Positions 51,036 through 60,224 of a DNA stretch of 64,000 nucleotides are shown in pieces. The DNA is from SMBSF63 sp034003545 (GTDB taxonomy: Bacteria > Chloroflexota > Anaerolineae > Anaerolineales > Anaerolineaceae): contig CAYURM010000005.1 in NCBI GenBank assembly GCA_964447155.1, positions 62,001 through 126,000 on the forward strand, in the 5' to 3' direction. The translations under genes were made by a program, and so were the position numbers. Position 1 is the stretch's first letter, and the number at the start of each line of letters is the position of its first letter. The notes under the pieces were generated by a model. The model saw only the letters and a program-made list of their open reading frames with translations, was not told the DNA's origin and ran no database searches.

Positions 51036-52156
51036 AGATAGCCTGTATTGCTACTTCCCAGGTGCCTTCCAGTACGGCCAACAGCATTCAGGTGATGAAG
51101 GCCTGCGATGCCTTGCAGCAGGCCGGGCATGAGGTGCGTCTGTGGGTGCCGGAGGCGGACGAAGGGAACCCGGCTGATTTTACCAATTTCTACGGCTTGA
51201 AAACAAGGTTTAATGTGTGTCAGCTCCCTTCACGTAAGGGATTAAAGCGCTATGACTTTGCCTGGGACGCGCTGCGCGCCGCCCGCACATGGGGCGCTGA
51301 GCTGATCTATACCTGGTTCTCGCCGGTTGCCGTGCTGGGTCTGCGGGCCGGGCTGCCTGTCATCCTGGAACTGCATGACCTGCCCACCGGCAAGGCGGGG
51401 CCGCGCTGGTTCCGTCAGTTCGTCAAAGCGGACGGCAAAAAACGCCTGCTGGTGATCACGGATGCTTTGCAGCGTGCGCTGGAGACGACATACGGCCTGC
51501 GTTTTGATCCGCAAGCGATACGGGTTGCCCCGAACGGGGTAGACTGGCAGGACTATGCGGACATGCCGGACGCCCGGCAGGCACGGAAGCAATTGGGTCT
51601 GCCCGAACAGCCGACTGCCGTATACACCGGTCATTTTTACGCCGGACGGGGAATAGAACTGCTGTTTGCCGTGGCACTGCGCATGCCGCAGGTACATTTT
51701 CTGTGGGTGGGCGGGCGCCCGCAGGACGTGATCCGCTGGCAGGCGCGTCTGGCTTCCACCGGTGTGGATAACGTGACCCTGACGGGTTTTGTGGACAAAA
51801 AAGACTTGCCCCTCTATCAGGCTGCGGGGGACTTTCTGCTGATGCCGTATGAACAGGCTATCGCGGGCAGCAGCGGCGGCAATTCAGCCGCCATTTGCAG
51901 CCCGATGAAGATGTTTGATTATCTGGCCGCCGGACGGGTGATCCTGACCAGCGACCTGCCCGTGCTGCATGAAGTGTTGAATGAAGACAACGCTGTTTTT
52001 TGCCCGGCGGGAGATGTGGAGGCATGGCTGGCGGCACTTGTCAACCTGCTGGCTGACCCGCCACGCTGTGAGCGGCTGGCGCGGCAGGCCCGTCTGGACG
52101 GGCAGAACTTCTCCTGGCTGGCGCGTGCGCGGAATGCGCTGGACGGCTTCGTGTAG
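51032..52156 (+). CDS. GT4-family glycosyltransferase
   Basis: This GT-B glycosyltransferase of 374 residues has the acceptor-side N-terminus IACIATSQVPSSTANSIQVMKACDAL and a donor-binding C-terminal half with VYTGHFYAGRGIELL and FLLMPYEQAIAGSSGG...SPMKMFDYLAAGRVI, where the usual E-x7-E is modified. It is coupled to the flippase by ATGA. A repeat cluster and a scaffold gap follow it. The sugar transferred is unknown. Confidence 0.88.
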   Translation: MKIACIATSQVPSSTANSIQVMKACDALQQAGHEVRLWVPEADEGNPADFTNFYGLKTRFNVCQLPSRKGLKRYDFAWDALRAARTWGAELIYTWFSPVAVLGLRAGLPVILELHDLPTGKAGPRWFRQFVKADGKKRLLVITDALQRALETTYGLRFDPQAIRVAPNGVDWQDYADMPDARQARKQLGLPEQPTAVYTGHFYAGRGIELLFAVALRMPQVHFLWVGGRPQDVIRWQARLASTGVDNVTLTGFVDKKDLPLYQAAGDFLLMPYEQAIAGSSGGNSAAICSPMKMFDYLAAGRVILTSDLPVLHEVLNEDNAVFCPAGDVEAWLAALVNLLADPPRCERLARQARLDGQNFSWLARARNALDGFV

Positions 52157-52171
52157 CCGGTATTATATAAC

Positions 52172-52451
52172 GAACCCTGAGCCTGCCGAAGGGTGGGGCA
52201 GGTTTGGCAATCCGCTTCGGCTTCGACAGGCTCGGCCTGCGCCGGGCTGCGAACCCTGAGCCTGCCGAAGGGNNNNNNNNNNNNNNNNNNNNNNNNNNNN
52301 NNNNNNNNNNNNNNNNNNNNNNNNNNNNNNNNNNNNNNNNNNNNNNNNNNNNNNNNNNNNNNNNNNNNNNNNTGGGACAGGTGTGGAAACCCGCTCCGGC
52401 TTCGACAGGCTCGGCCTGCGCCGGGCTGCGAACCCTGAGCCTGCCGAAGGG
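52172..52451. repeat. Tandem 79-bp REP-type repeat interrupted by the gap
   Basis: Unit 52194-52272 and unit 52373-52451 match at 74 of 79 positions. Each ends in GAACCCTGAGCCTGCCGAAG and holds the inverted half CTTCGACAGGCTCGGCC. A further boundary copy starts at 52172. The gap falls exactly between two units, so the assembly broke in this array. Confidence 0.9.
52273..52372. other. Assembly gap of exactly 100 N
   Basis: One hundred N bases are a usual placeholder for a gap of unknown size. Genes on the two sides may not be as close as drawn. Confidence 0.99.
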
Positions 52452-52716
52452 TGGGGAGGCCTTGCAAAGCAGAAAACATTTTCCATACTGCTGTTGCACA
52501 CTCATCTTCGTGGTGCTCCGCGCAGATTAAAACGACTAAAGCCGTTGCTGCAATTACTGTAACCAGGTATCTGCTTGTGGATTTTGTAAAAATTATCACT
52601 CGAGGATCAAAACCTGTTGGGAAGAAGTTTTTCTTTGCGGCTTGGCAGCTTTGCGTGAGCATGGCAGTTAAGCCTTCCCATTCAAGCGGTACACGAATCT
52701 CCCAAAATCAATTATC

Positions 52717-54267
52717 ATGGTGAATATGATTACGAAAATCCAACTGGAATCCTTCAAAACCCGCTTGCTTGTTTCTTTCCTGGCTGCCCTGGTTGGCGGC
52801 GCGGGATTGGCGGCAGTCCCCCCCGCACCGGTTTTGGGCGGCTGGCTGGCGGCTGGCGTGCTGTTATGGGGTACAGGGCTGGCCCTGCTGTCTGCGTGGC
52901 TGTGGCTGGGCGGGAGCAGGACCCTCGGCTGGATGATCCTGCTGGCTTTCCTGCTGCGTCTGGTCTTCGGCGTGGGCATGACCCTGGCCTTGCCTGTTTT
53001 TGGTTATGACAGCGAGCAGCAAAAAGCAGGGTACCTGTTTTACGATGCTTTCCAGCGTGATTGTGAAGCCTGGGAATTGGCAAGTTCTGATAATGCCATG
53101 TGGGCCGCCTTTCAGAAGGATTTCACCACTGATCAATACGGTGGTTTGCTCTCCCTGAGTGCCGCGGTTTATCGGTATCTCAGTCCAGGTGCGCACCGTG
53201 CGGTGTTGATCCTGATTTTGTCGGCGTTTGCCCCTGCACTGGGGGTGGCTTTCCTTTTCTCCGGTATTTCCCATCGCTGGGACGGGCGCCTGGCAAAATG
53301 GGCGGGCTGGATCTTTGTGCTCTACCCGGATGCGATTTTCTTTGCCGGTTCGCAGATGCGGGAGCCTTTTTTGATTGGTCTGGCAGCGATTGGTTTTTGG
53401 GCTGTCCTCTTCTGGAAAGACAAACCCCGCGCAGCGGTGATTGCTTTTTTCGCCAGTCTGGTGGTGGGCATGCTCCTTTCCTCCCGCGTGACACCATTCA
53501 TTTTTGGTATGCTGCTGATCCTGTTTTGGGCGGAGCATTTGATCCCGCGCAGCCGTACCTGGCAGATCGTCGGCTGGGTGGGGGTGGCGGCGGCCGGGAT
53601 TGGTTTCCTGTCCCTTTCGTGGAACTGGCTGGAAACCTCCGCCTGGTGGGATTTGCAGGTCACCGAGGATGCTTCGGGCTGGGTAGCAAGTATCATCGCG
53701 GATTGGGACCTCAAGGTGCAATATGCTTTCATCACTGGCTATGGTCTGGCACAGCCGGTGCTGCCTGCCACGATTGCTGACCCGGCCATCCCGTTGTGGA
53801 AGACGATTGCCATGATGCGCGCATTGGGCTGGTATCTGCTGGTGCCGTTCCTGCTGTATTCCTTTCTGGCAGTCTGGTTCGTCAAGCCTGCCAAAGAACG
53901 GCGCATTCTGGCCTGGATGGCGGTGTTCAGCATCATCTGGCTGGTGGTGGCCGCCGCGCGCGCAGGCGGCGATATGACCGATAATCCCCGCTACCGGGTG
54001 CAGTTTATCCCCTTCCTGGCCTTGCTTGCGGCCTGGGCCGTTCAGTGGGCCTGGCAGCACCGTGATGGGTGGTTGGTGCGGATTATCGCAGTGGAATTGG
54101 TGTTTCTTGGCTTTTTCGGCAACTGGTATTTCAGCCGCTATTTCCAGTGGGGCGGGCGTCTGCCATTTTGGGATAACGTCAAATGGATCGTCGGATTGAG
54201 CGTCCTCATCCTGGGCGGCGGGGTGGTGTGGGAAGGCGTCAAATGGTTGAGAGGGAGCAAACAATGA
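52717..54267 (+). CDS. Polytopic membrane protein, GT-C/ArnT-like or Wzy-like
   Basis: The 516-residue protein has about 12 hydrophobic spans and sits among glycosyltransferases. Between spans 3 and 4 lies a soluble stretch with YDSEQQKAGYLFYDAFQRD, where an acidic YD follows a span, as in GT-C enzymes that use polyprenyl-phosphate sugars. A late segment NPRYRVQFIPFLALLAAWA also resembles GT39/PMT proteins. A polymerase of the Wzy type is the alternative. The start is either ATG 52717 or 52726. The stop overlaps the next gene as ATGA, and that gene makes polyprenyl-phosphate sugars, which fits a GT-C partner. Confidence 0.7.
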   Translation: MVNMITKIQLESFKTRLLVSFLAALVGGAGLAAVPPAPVLGGWLAAGVLLWGTGLALLSAWLWLGGSRTLGWMILLAFLLRLVFGVGMTLALPVFGYDSEQQKAGYLFYDAFQRDCEAWELASSDNAMWAAFQKDFTTDQYGGLLSLSAAVYRYLSPGAHRAVLILILSAFAPALGVAFLFSGISHRWDGRLAKWAGWIFVLYPDAIFFAGSQMREPFLIGLAAIGFWAVLFWKDKPRAAVIAFFASLVVGMLLSSRVTPFIFGMLLILFWAEHLIPRSRTWQIVGWVGVAAAGIGFLSLSWNWLETSAWWDLQVTEDASGWVASIIADWDLKVQYAFITGYGLAQPVLPATIADPAIPLWKTIAMMRALGWYLLVPFLLYSFLAVWFVKPAKERRILAWMAVFSIIWLVVAAARAGGDMTDNPRYRVQFIPFLALLAAWAVQWAWQHRDGWLVRIIAVELVFLGFFGNWYFSRYFQWGGRLPFWDNVKWIVGLSVLILGGGVVWEGVKWLRGSKQ

Positions 54268-55235
54268 GATTATCTCTGGTAACGCCAATTTATAACGAAG
54301 AAGAGAGCCTGCCCTTGTTGTACGATGCCGTGCAGCAGGCGCTGGCTGATTTTCACAAATCCTGGGAGATGGTGCTGGTGGATGACGGCAGCAAGGACGG
54401 CAGCATGGAGGTGCTGAAAGACCTGGCAGAGAAAGACCCGCTGCACGTGCGTGTGGTCGCGCTGCGCCGTAATTTCGGTCAGACGGCCGCCATGGCTGCG
54501 GGGATTGATCATTCCAGCGGCGAGATCATCGTGATGATGGACGCCGACCTGCAAAACGATCCCGCAGACATCCCGATGATGCTGGAAAAAATTGACGAAG
54601 GTTATGACCTGGTCAGCGGCTGGCGCAAGTCCCGACAGGATGCATTTATCACCCGTACCCTGCCGTCCCACATCGCCAACAAGATCATCTCGGCAGTGAC
54701 CGGCGTGCATCTGCATGACTACGGCTGCTCGCTCAAGGCTTACCGGCGGGAAGTGATCACGGGCTTCCGTCTGTATGGGGAGATGCACCGTTTCATTCCA
54801 GTGTACGCCAGCTCGGTAGGGGCAAAGATCATTGAAGTGCCGGTCCATCATCACGCGCGCCAGTACGGGAAGGCCAAATACGGGCTGGAGCGCACCTTCA
54901 AGGTGGTGCTGGACCTGTTCACAGTCAAATTTCTGACCAGCTATTCCAATAAACCGATCTATCTGTTTGGCGGGGCGGGGGCGGTTCTGGTGCTGCTGAG
55001 TGCCGTTGCGCTCATCTTTTTGGCTGTGCGCCGCCTGGGATATGGGGTCTCGGTGCTGGAATCACCCATCTTCTGGATGGCGATCCTGATGGCGATCATG
55101 GGTTTTCAATCCATCCTGATGGGCTTGATCGCTGAATTGCAGACCCGCACCTATCATGAATCCCAGAACAAACCGACCTATACGGTGCGCGAGGTGATCA
55201 ACCCTGTTCCTGAAACCAGTGGGGAAGAGGTCTGA
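54264..55235 (+). CDS. GT2 polyprenyl-phosphate glycosyltransferase (GtrB/DPM1-like)
   Basis: The N-terminal GT2 domain begins LSLVTPIYNEEESLPLLYDAV and has LVDDGSKDGS, RNFGQTAAMAAGIDHS and the DXD-like MMDADLQNDPADIP. Two C-terminal spans (about 230-260 and 270-295) place it at the membrane. This architecture moves a sugar from a nucleotide to polyprenyl phosphate. The ATG at 54264 overlaps the previous stop and has GGGAG upstream. Length is 323 residues. Its product probably feeds the membrane protein encoded before it. Confidence 0.9.
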   Translation: MRLSLVTPIYNEEESLPLLYDAVQQALADFHKSWEMVLVDDGSKDGSMEVLKDLAEKDPLHVRVVALRRNFGQTAAMAAGIDHSSGEIIVMMDADLQNDPADIPMMLEKIDEGYDLVSGWRKSRQDAFITRTLPSHIANKIISAVTGVHLHDYGCSLKAYRREVITGFRLYGEMHRFIPVYASSVGAKIIEVPVHHHARQYGKAKYGLERTFKVVLDLFTVKFLTSYSNKPIYLFGGAGAVLVLLSAVALIFLAVRRLGYGVSVLESPIFWMAILMAIMGFQSILMGLIAELQTRTYHESQNKPTYTVREVINPVPETSGEEV

Positions 55236-56362
55236 TGCGTATTCTGGTACTGACCCACGAATATCCGCCGGTAGGCGGCGGGGGCGGGCGCGTGGCGCAG
55301 GACATCTGCACCGGCCTGGCGCGGCGCGGCCATCAAGTGACCGTACTGACTGCCCAGTGTGACGCTCTACCCCAAAAAGAAGTGCTTGACCGTTTGACCC
55401 TGGTGCGCATCCAGTCGGGGCGGCGGCAGCCGTTCCGGGCGGATATGCGCGCCATGCTGGGGTATGTGTGGGCTGGATTTTGGCAGGGGCGGCGCATTAT
55501 CCGCCGCTGGCAGCCGGACGTGATCCATGTGCATTTTGCCGTGCCTGCCGGGGTGGTCGCCTGGGCATTGTCGGTAACAACGGGTGTGCCGTATGTGCTC
55601 ACCGCCCATCTGGGGGATGTGCCTGGCGGTGTGCCGGAGAAGACCGGTAACTGGTTCCGCTGGATCAAGCCTTTCACCCCGCCCATCTGGCGGCGGGCAG
55701 CCAGCGTGGCGGCGGTGAGTGAGTTCACCCGCGGCCTGGCGTTGAAGCACTACCCGGTTGAGATGGATGTCATCCCGAACGGGGTGGATTTGCAGGCGCT
55801 TGACCCCGGCGAGATGGCGGTGCATAACCCGCCGCAGGTTGTCTTTGCCGGGCGGTTCATGGCCCAGAAGAATCCCGTTCAGATTGTGGACTCTCTGGCC
55901 GCTGTGGCAGACCTGCCCTGGCAGTGTGTGATGATGGGCGACGGCCCGCTGCGCCCTGTGGTGGAAGCGGCGATTGCCCGTCATGGCCTGCAGGAGCGTT
56001 TTATTCTTCCGGGCTGGGTGACTCCCCAGGAAGTGATCGACTGTTACCGGGCCAGCGATATTTTCTTTATGCCCTCCCTTTCAGAAGGGCTGCCGGTGGT
56101 GGGGGTGCAGTCCCTGGCGATGGGGCTGGCCCTGGTGCTGGGTGCAGCCGGCGGAAATCTTGAGCTGGTGGAGGAAGGCGTAAATGGCTTCCTGCGTGAT
56201 CCGCATGACCGGGAAGGCTTTGCTTCCGCTTTGCGTGAATTGTTAAGCGATCCTGCGCGGCTGCTGGCTGCCCGCCAGGCCAGCCGGGCAATGGCGGAAC
56301 GGTTCGACCTGAATGCGGTTGTGGCCGCGTATGAAGCGCTGTTTGAACAAACCATGCGGTAA
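55235..56362 (+). CDS. GT4-family glycosyltransferase
   Basis: This is a retaining GT-B enzyme of 375 residues. Its Gly-rich N-terminus LTHEYPPVGGGGGRVAQDI is the GT4 acceptor-side loop. AVSEFTRGLALKHYP, VIPNGVDLQALD and FMPSLSEGLPVVGVQSLAMGLALV with the E-x7-type donor motif confirm the family. The start shares a base with the previous stop (TGATG). It ends the polysaccharide locus; a repeat-rich spacer follows. Confidence 0.9.
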   Translation: MRILVLTHEYPPVGGGGGRVAQDICTGLARRGHQVTVLTAQCDALPQKEVLDRLTLVRIQSGRRQPFRADMRAMLGYVWAGFWQGRRIIRRWQPDVIHVHFAVPAGVVAWALSVTTGVPYVLTAHLGDVPGGVPEKTGNWFRWIKPFTPPIWRRAASVAAVSEFTRGLALKHYPVEMDVIPNGVDLQALDPGEMAVHNPPQVVFAGRFMAQKNPVQIVDSLAAVADLPWQCVMMGDGPLRPVVEAAIARHGLQERFILPGWVTPQEVIDCYRASDIFFMPSLSEGLPVVGVQSLAMGLALVLGAAGGNLELVEEGVNGFLRDPHDREGFASALRELLSDPARLLAARQASRAMAERFDLNAVVAAYEALFEQTMR

Positions 56363-56934
56363 AATGTGGCGGCGCAGCAGGCTGCGCCATTATATCGTAT
56401 GATCGGATGTCTCGCTTGGCGGCGGGGGAGCCTCCCGCAGGTTACCCACGGTCTGTGCTCGCAAGCCAGGCGCTGAGGGATGGTTCGGGTTGGTTCCTTC
56501 GAAATCTGCGGGAGGGGAGCACTGGTTTTTCCCGCAGGTTGGGATGACGCCCACTTTCCCATGCTTGTTAAGGTTGTGAAGGGGTGATCCTGGCACAACA
56601 AAGGTCCCTGCGGGAGGTTCCGGGCGGCGGACAGATCAGATACCCTGCTCCTCAAGGTAGACCTGTCCCTACCAAAAAACAACCCGGGTATGGGCGTTGT
56701 GGATAACTGAATGGTGATTGCCTGACCGTGGTTGCGCAGGAAGAATAAAACGCAGAGAAAACTTCCGCCGTTGTGGAATATTGCCGGTTGCCAGTAAGCT
56801 CTCAATCGAGTAGAATCTTTGCGGCTGTATAGAGGTTTATTAAACCGTTTGCATTTTTATTTTTTTGGACTGACTGAATAGAGCAAATCGGATATGCGCC
56901 ACGGTATTTTCCGTGTGAAGAAAAGGATCATTAG
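56363..56934. other. Repeat-rich spacer between the polysaccharide locus and glgP
   Basis: No gene is credible in these 572 bp. CCTCCCGCAG at 56431 pairs with CTGCGGGAGG at 56506, and CCCGCAGG near 56531 pairs with CTGCGGGAGG at 56608. Matching arms recur about every 100 bp, so this looks like two tandem copies of a roughly 100-bp palindromic unit. The last 110 bp are AT-rich and probably hold the promoter of the phosphorylase gene. Confidence 0.6.
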
Positions 56935-59091
56935 ATGACGAAGATAAAAGAGATTATTCCCAATGATTTTCAATTGCCGGAACGGATTAACCGGCTGGGT
57001 GAACTGGCCTATAACCTGTGGTGGGTGTGGCATCCAGAGGCCCAGCGGGTCTTTTCCTGGATTCGCCCGACTTTGTGGGAACGGGTGAATCATAACCCCA
57101 TCAAGCTCTTGCAGCAAACTTCAGCCGAATGTTTGCAGGATGCCGCCGAGAACGAAGACTATTTGCAGTTGTACGATAATTGGCTGGCGGCATTTGATGC
57201 CTATATGGCAAATGAAGATACCTGGTGTGCTGAGGAATGCAGCGAGGTGGATAAAGGACAGATTGCCTATTTCTCCTTTGAATTTGGTTTGCACGAATCC
57301 GTGCCGGTATATGCCGGCGGGCTGGGGATTTTGTCCGGCGATCATCTGAAAGAGGCCAGCGACCTGGGCCTGCCCCTGGTCGGGGTGGGTTTCATCTATC
57401 AGCAGGGCTATTTCACCCAGAACATCACGGAAGATGGCTGGCAGGAAACCCGTAATTATTATCTCAATTTTGAAGAAATGCCCATCATTCCGCTGTTGAA
57501 TACGGACGACAAGCCGGTAAAGATCTCTGTTCTGTTGGGGGAACGAACGGTGTGGGCGCGTCTGTGGAAGATCCAGGTCGGACGGATCTCCCTGTATTTG
57601 CTGGACTCCAATCTGGAAGAAAACACCCCGGGGGACCGCCAGCTTACTGCCCGCCTGTACTCCAATGACCTGGAAGTGCGCATCTCGCAGGAAATCCTGC
57701 TGGGGATTGGCGGCGTGCATGCGCTGCGTCGTCTGGGACTATACCCGACCGTGTGGCACATGAACGAAGGCCATTCGGCATTTCTGGGCCTGGAACGGGT
57801 ACGTGAATATATCACCCAGAATGGTGTCGATTTTGACAAAGCTGCCGAAGAAGTGCGCAAGACGAGTGTCTTTACCACGCACACGCCCGTCCCTGCGGGC
57901 AATGACCAGTTTCCTGTATGGCTGGTGGAAAAATATTTTTATAACTACTGGCCGCAGCTCGGTTTGAACCGCGATGAGTTTATCCAGCTTGCCAGCCACG
58001 CCCAGCCCTGGGGAGAGACTTTCAGTATGCCGGTGCTGGCCTTGCGTCTGTCTGAATACGCCAACGGGGTCTCCAAGCTGCATGGTCAGGTTTCCCGCAA
58101 AATGTGGCAGTTTCTGTGGCCGGAAAAAGAAGAAAGCGAAGTGCCAATCAGCTATGTGACCAATGGCGTTCATAATGGTTCCTGGCTGGCACGCCGGACA
58201 GGCGACCTTTTTGATCAGTATCTGGGTGCTGACTGGGCGGATCATCTGGATGATACTGCCATGTGGGACAAGGTGCTGGATATTCCCGATGAGGAATTAT
58301 GGGCAGTCAAACGTCATTTGAAACGCAAGCTGGTCATGTTTGCCAACCGGCGCGTGCGCCGTCAATGGCTGAGCAATACGGTGCATCCGGTGCAGGTGAT
58401 TGCCGGCGGCGCGATGCTGGAGCCGTATTCGCTGACGATCGGTTTTGCCCGCCGCTTCGCTACCTACAAACGGGCGTACCTCATCTTTCGCGACATTGAC
58501 CGCTTGCTTCGTTTGATCAATGATGAAGACCGACCGGTACAAATTGTTTTTGCCGGCAAAGCTCATCCGGCAGACGAGCCGGGCAAGATGCTCATTCAGC
58601 AGGTCTACCGCGCCGTCAAGGATGCCCGCACGGGTGGACGGCTGGTGTTTCTGGAAGATTATGATATGAATGTGGCCCGTTACATGGTGCAGGGCGTAGA
58701 TGTATGGTTGAACACCCCCCGCCGTCCGAATGAGGCTTCCGGCACTTCTGGAATGAAGGCCGCTATGAATGGCACCCTCAATTTCTCCGTTCTGGATGGT
58801 TGGTGGTACGAGGGGTATAATGGCAAGAATGGCTGGGCGATTGGCGACGGCAGCGAATATGCTGACCATAACCAGCAGGATGATGCCGATGCGGCCAGTT
58901 TGTACGACACCCTCGAAAATCAGATCATCCCACTGTATTACAGCGGCCGCTCCGGTGACGCCCTGTCCCCTGAGTGGATGAAGATGGTCAAAGAGTCCAT
59001 TCGCTCGCTGTCTCCGCAGTTCAGTATGGCCCGCATGGTGAAAGAATATACCCGCAATTTCTATCTGCCGGCAGCCGGGAAGAAGAAGTAG
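56935..59091 (+). CDS. glgP: Alpha-glucan phosphorylase
   Basis: This PLP enzyme releases glucose-1-phosphate from glycogen or maltodextrin. It belongs to the shorter archaeal/bacterial type: the N-terminus LPERINRLGELAYNLWWVWHPEA is diagnostic. FSFEFGLHESVPVYAGGLGILSGDHLKEASDLG, TTHTPVPAGNDQF and the PLP-lysine segment EASGTSGMKAAMNGTLNFS near 601-619 are present. Length is 718 residues. AAGGA lies 8 nt before the ATG. The product could feed rfbA through glucose-1-phosphate, but the genes are not linked in expression. Confidence 0.95.
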   Translation: MTKIKEIIPNDFQLPERINRLGELAYNLWWVWHPEAQRVFSWIRPTLWERVNHNPIKLLQQTSAECLQDAAENEDYLQLYDNWLAAFDAYMANEDTWCAEECSEVDKGQIAYFSFEFGLHESVPVYAGGLGILSGDHLKEASDLGLPLVGVGFIYQQGYFTQNITEDGWQETRNYYLNFEEMPIIPLLNTDDKPVKISVLLGERTVWARLWKIQVGRISLYLLDSNLEENTPGDRQLTARLYSNDLEVRISQEILLGIGGVHALRRLGLYPTVWHMNEGHSAFLGLERVREYITQNGVDFDKAAEEVRKTSVFTTHTPVPAGNDQFPVWLVEKYFYNYWPQLGLNRDEFIQLASHAQPWGETFSMPVLALRLSEYANGVSKLHGQVSRKMWQFLWPEKEESEVPISYVTNGVHNGSWLARRTGDLFDQYLGADWADHLDDTAMWDKVLDIPDEELWAVKRHLKRKLVMFANRRVRRQWLSNTVHPVQVIAGGAMLEPYSLTIGFARRFATYKRAYLIFRDIDRLLRLINDEDRPVQIVFAGKAHPADEPGKMLIQQVYRAVKDARTGGRLVFLEDYDMNVARYMVQGVDVWLNTPRRPNEASGTSGMKAAMNGTLNFSVLDGWWYEGYNGKNGWAIGDGSEYADHNQQDDADAASLYDTLENQIIPLYYSGRSGDALSPEWMKMVKESIRSLSPQFSMARMVKEYTRNFYLPAAGKKK

Positions 59092-59109
59092 GATTTCGTT
59101 AATTTTGTA

Positions 59110-59148
59110 CATGGCAGCCGGAATTTATTTCGGCTGCCATGTTGATTT
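59110..59148 (+). terminator. Terminator of glgP
   Basis: CATGGCAGCCG (59110-59120) and CGGCTGCCATG (59131-59141) form a perfect 11-bp stem with a 10-nt loop, followed by TTGATTT. It is 18 nt past the stop. Confidence 0.8.
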
Positions 59149-59295
59149 AAGCTGGACAGACAGGCAGGGATCTGTCAATCGGGGAGCAGGACAATGCCAA
59201 ATCTGCAAGCGACAAACCGGATTACAATAGGGTTATAATGGAAAAAGATATGCGCAATTATCGCAGTTGCCGTTTTTTGTGGATGGAGTGTTTCT

Positions 59296-59841
59296 ATGGA
59301 TGAAATTTTAAGTACGGTACTATTTTCTCAACCCTTGTGGGTGGGGACGTTGTTTATTTTTTTGATGCGGGTGGTCAATATTTCTACAGATACCGTCCGT
59401 TTGCTCTTTATGATCCAGCGCAGGAAGGTTGTTGTCTGGATCCTGGGATTTGTTCAATCCATTCTCTATGTTTTAGTGATTGGCTCTGTGCTTTCGCAGC
59501 TTGACAATTTCTGGTTTTTGCTGGCCTATGCCAGCGGTTATTCTACTGGCACATCGCTTGGTATGTGGATCGAAGAACGCCTGGCGCTGGGATATTTGCA
59601 GGTGACCATTATTTCTCCCAGTTTGGGCACCGCGATTGCCGAGAATCTGCGCAATGAAGGATTTGCGGTTACCGAGATCCCTGCCCGCGGCAAGGATGGC
59701 ATGGTGAGCATCTTGCATTCCAGTGTGATCCGCAAGGATCTGCATCTGGTCGAAACGATTGCCATGGAAGCAGACCCGAAAGCATTTGTTACCACCGAAA
59801 CCGTGCGCCCCGTGCGGGCAGGCTTCTGGAGAAAAAAATGA
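59296..59841 (+). CDS. DUF2179/DUF5698 membrane protein (UPF0316 family)
   Basis: The 181-residue protein has three membrane spans in its first 90 residues, with MRVVNISTDTVRLLFMIQRRK between spans 1 and 2, and a soluble C-terminal domain (about 95-170, LGYLQVTIISPSLGTAIAENLRNEG) of the DUF2179 type. This is the layout of UPF0316 proteins such as Bacillus YebE, whose function is not known. The ATG at 59296 has GGAG about 8 nt upstream. The gene stands alone. Confidence 0.87.
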   Translation: MDEILSTVLFSQPLWVGTLFIFLMRVVNISTDTVRLLFMIQRRKVVVWILGFVQSILYVLVIGSVLSQLDNFWFLLAYASGYSTGTSLGMWIEERLALGYLQVTIISPSLGTAIAENLRNEGFAVTEIPARGKDGMVSILHSSVIRKDLHLVETIAMEADPKAFVTTETVRPVRAGFWRKK

Positions 59842-59872
59842 TCCTGATTGGGGAATTTTATAAAAAGCACCG

Positions 59873-59957
59873 GTAATTACTCAGCTGCCTCGATGATGGC
59901 ATTGCGAGGAACACGCTTTTGCCACGCGGCCTCGCAATGACATGCCTGAGTAGTTAC
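59873..59957. repeat. 85-bp nested palindromic element
   Basis: Outer arms GTAATTACTCAG (59873-59884) and CTGAGTAGTTAC (59946-59957) match at 11 of 12 positions. Inner arms CATTGCGAGG (59900-59909) and CCTCGCAATG (59930-59939) are perfect. The inner ATTGCGAGG core resembles a repeat type common in environmental genomes. It has no protein-coding content. Confidence 0.75.
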
Positions 59958-60092
59958 AAGCACCGAAAAAATGGGGATGAATTGGGGTTTTTGATGAATA
60001 TTTTTTCGAATCAAGCGGATTGGCATACATACTGCACCATATAGGGCAGTGTTTTTCACCTGTTTCAGGCTGTTTTCCATCAAAAACGTGTT

Positions 60093-60121
60093 TTGATTTT
60101 TGGTAAAACAGGCTATACTAT
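60093..60121 (+). promoter_or_regulatory. Promoter of the cohesin-like protein gene
   Basis: TTGATT (60093-60098), a 17-nt spacer and TACTAT (60116-60121) form a sigma-70-like promoter about 100 nt before the ATG. Confidence 0.55.
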
Positions 60122-60224
60122 AAAATAAGCACAAGGTGAAGAGGATTAAATTGTGATCTTTTTATGATTGCAGGAAAAGGTTGCAAAAGTTAAAGTGGAC
60201 ATATTGTCACACAGGAGGATGAAC

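Larger units (their letters stand above)
52157..52716. other. Spacer with repeat array and scaffold gap
   Basis: No gene is visible in the known bases. The 79-bp repeat units and 100 N occupy 52172-52451. Beyond them lie a degenerate palindrome near 52530 (AACGACTAAAGCCGTT) and an AT-richer stretch leading to the next gene. The true length of this region is unknown. Confidence 0.7.
59842..60224. other. Spacer with nested palindrome and a promoter
   Basis: No gene is seen in these 383 bp. The left part holds the nested palindrome 59873-59957. The right part holds the promoter at 60093-60121 and the AGGAGG site before the cohesin-like gene. Frames from 60168 begin before the ribosome-binding site and are not favoured. 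Confidence 0.6.

Noticed and set aside
52172..52451. CRISPR array across the assembly gap
   Set aside because: The 79-bp units are near-identical throughout, so there are no variable spacers; the core is the dispersed TGAGCCTGCCGAAGG palindrome family.
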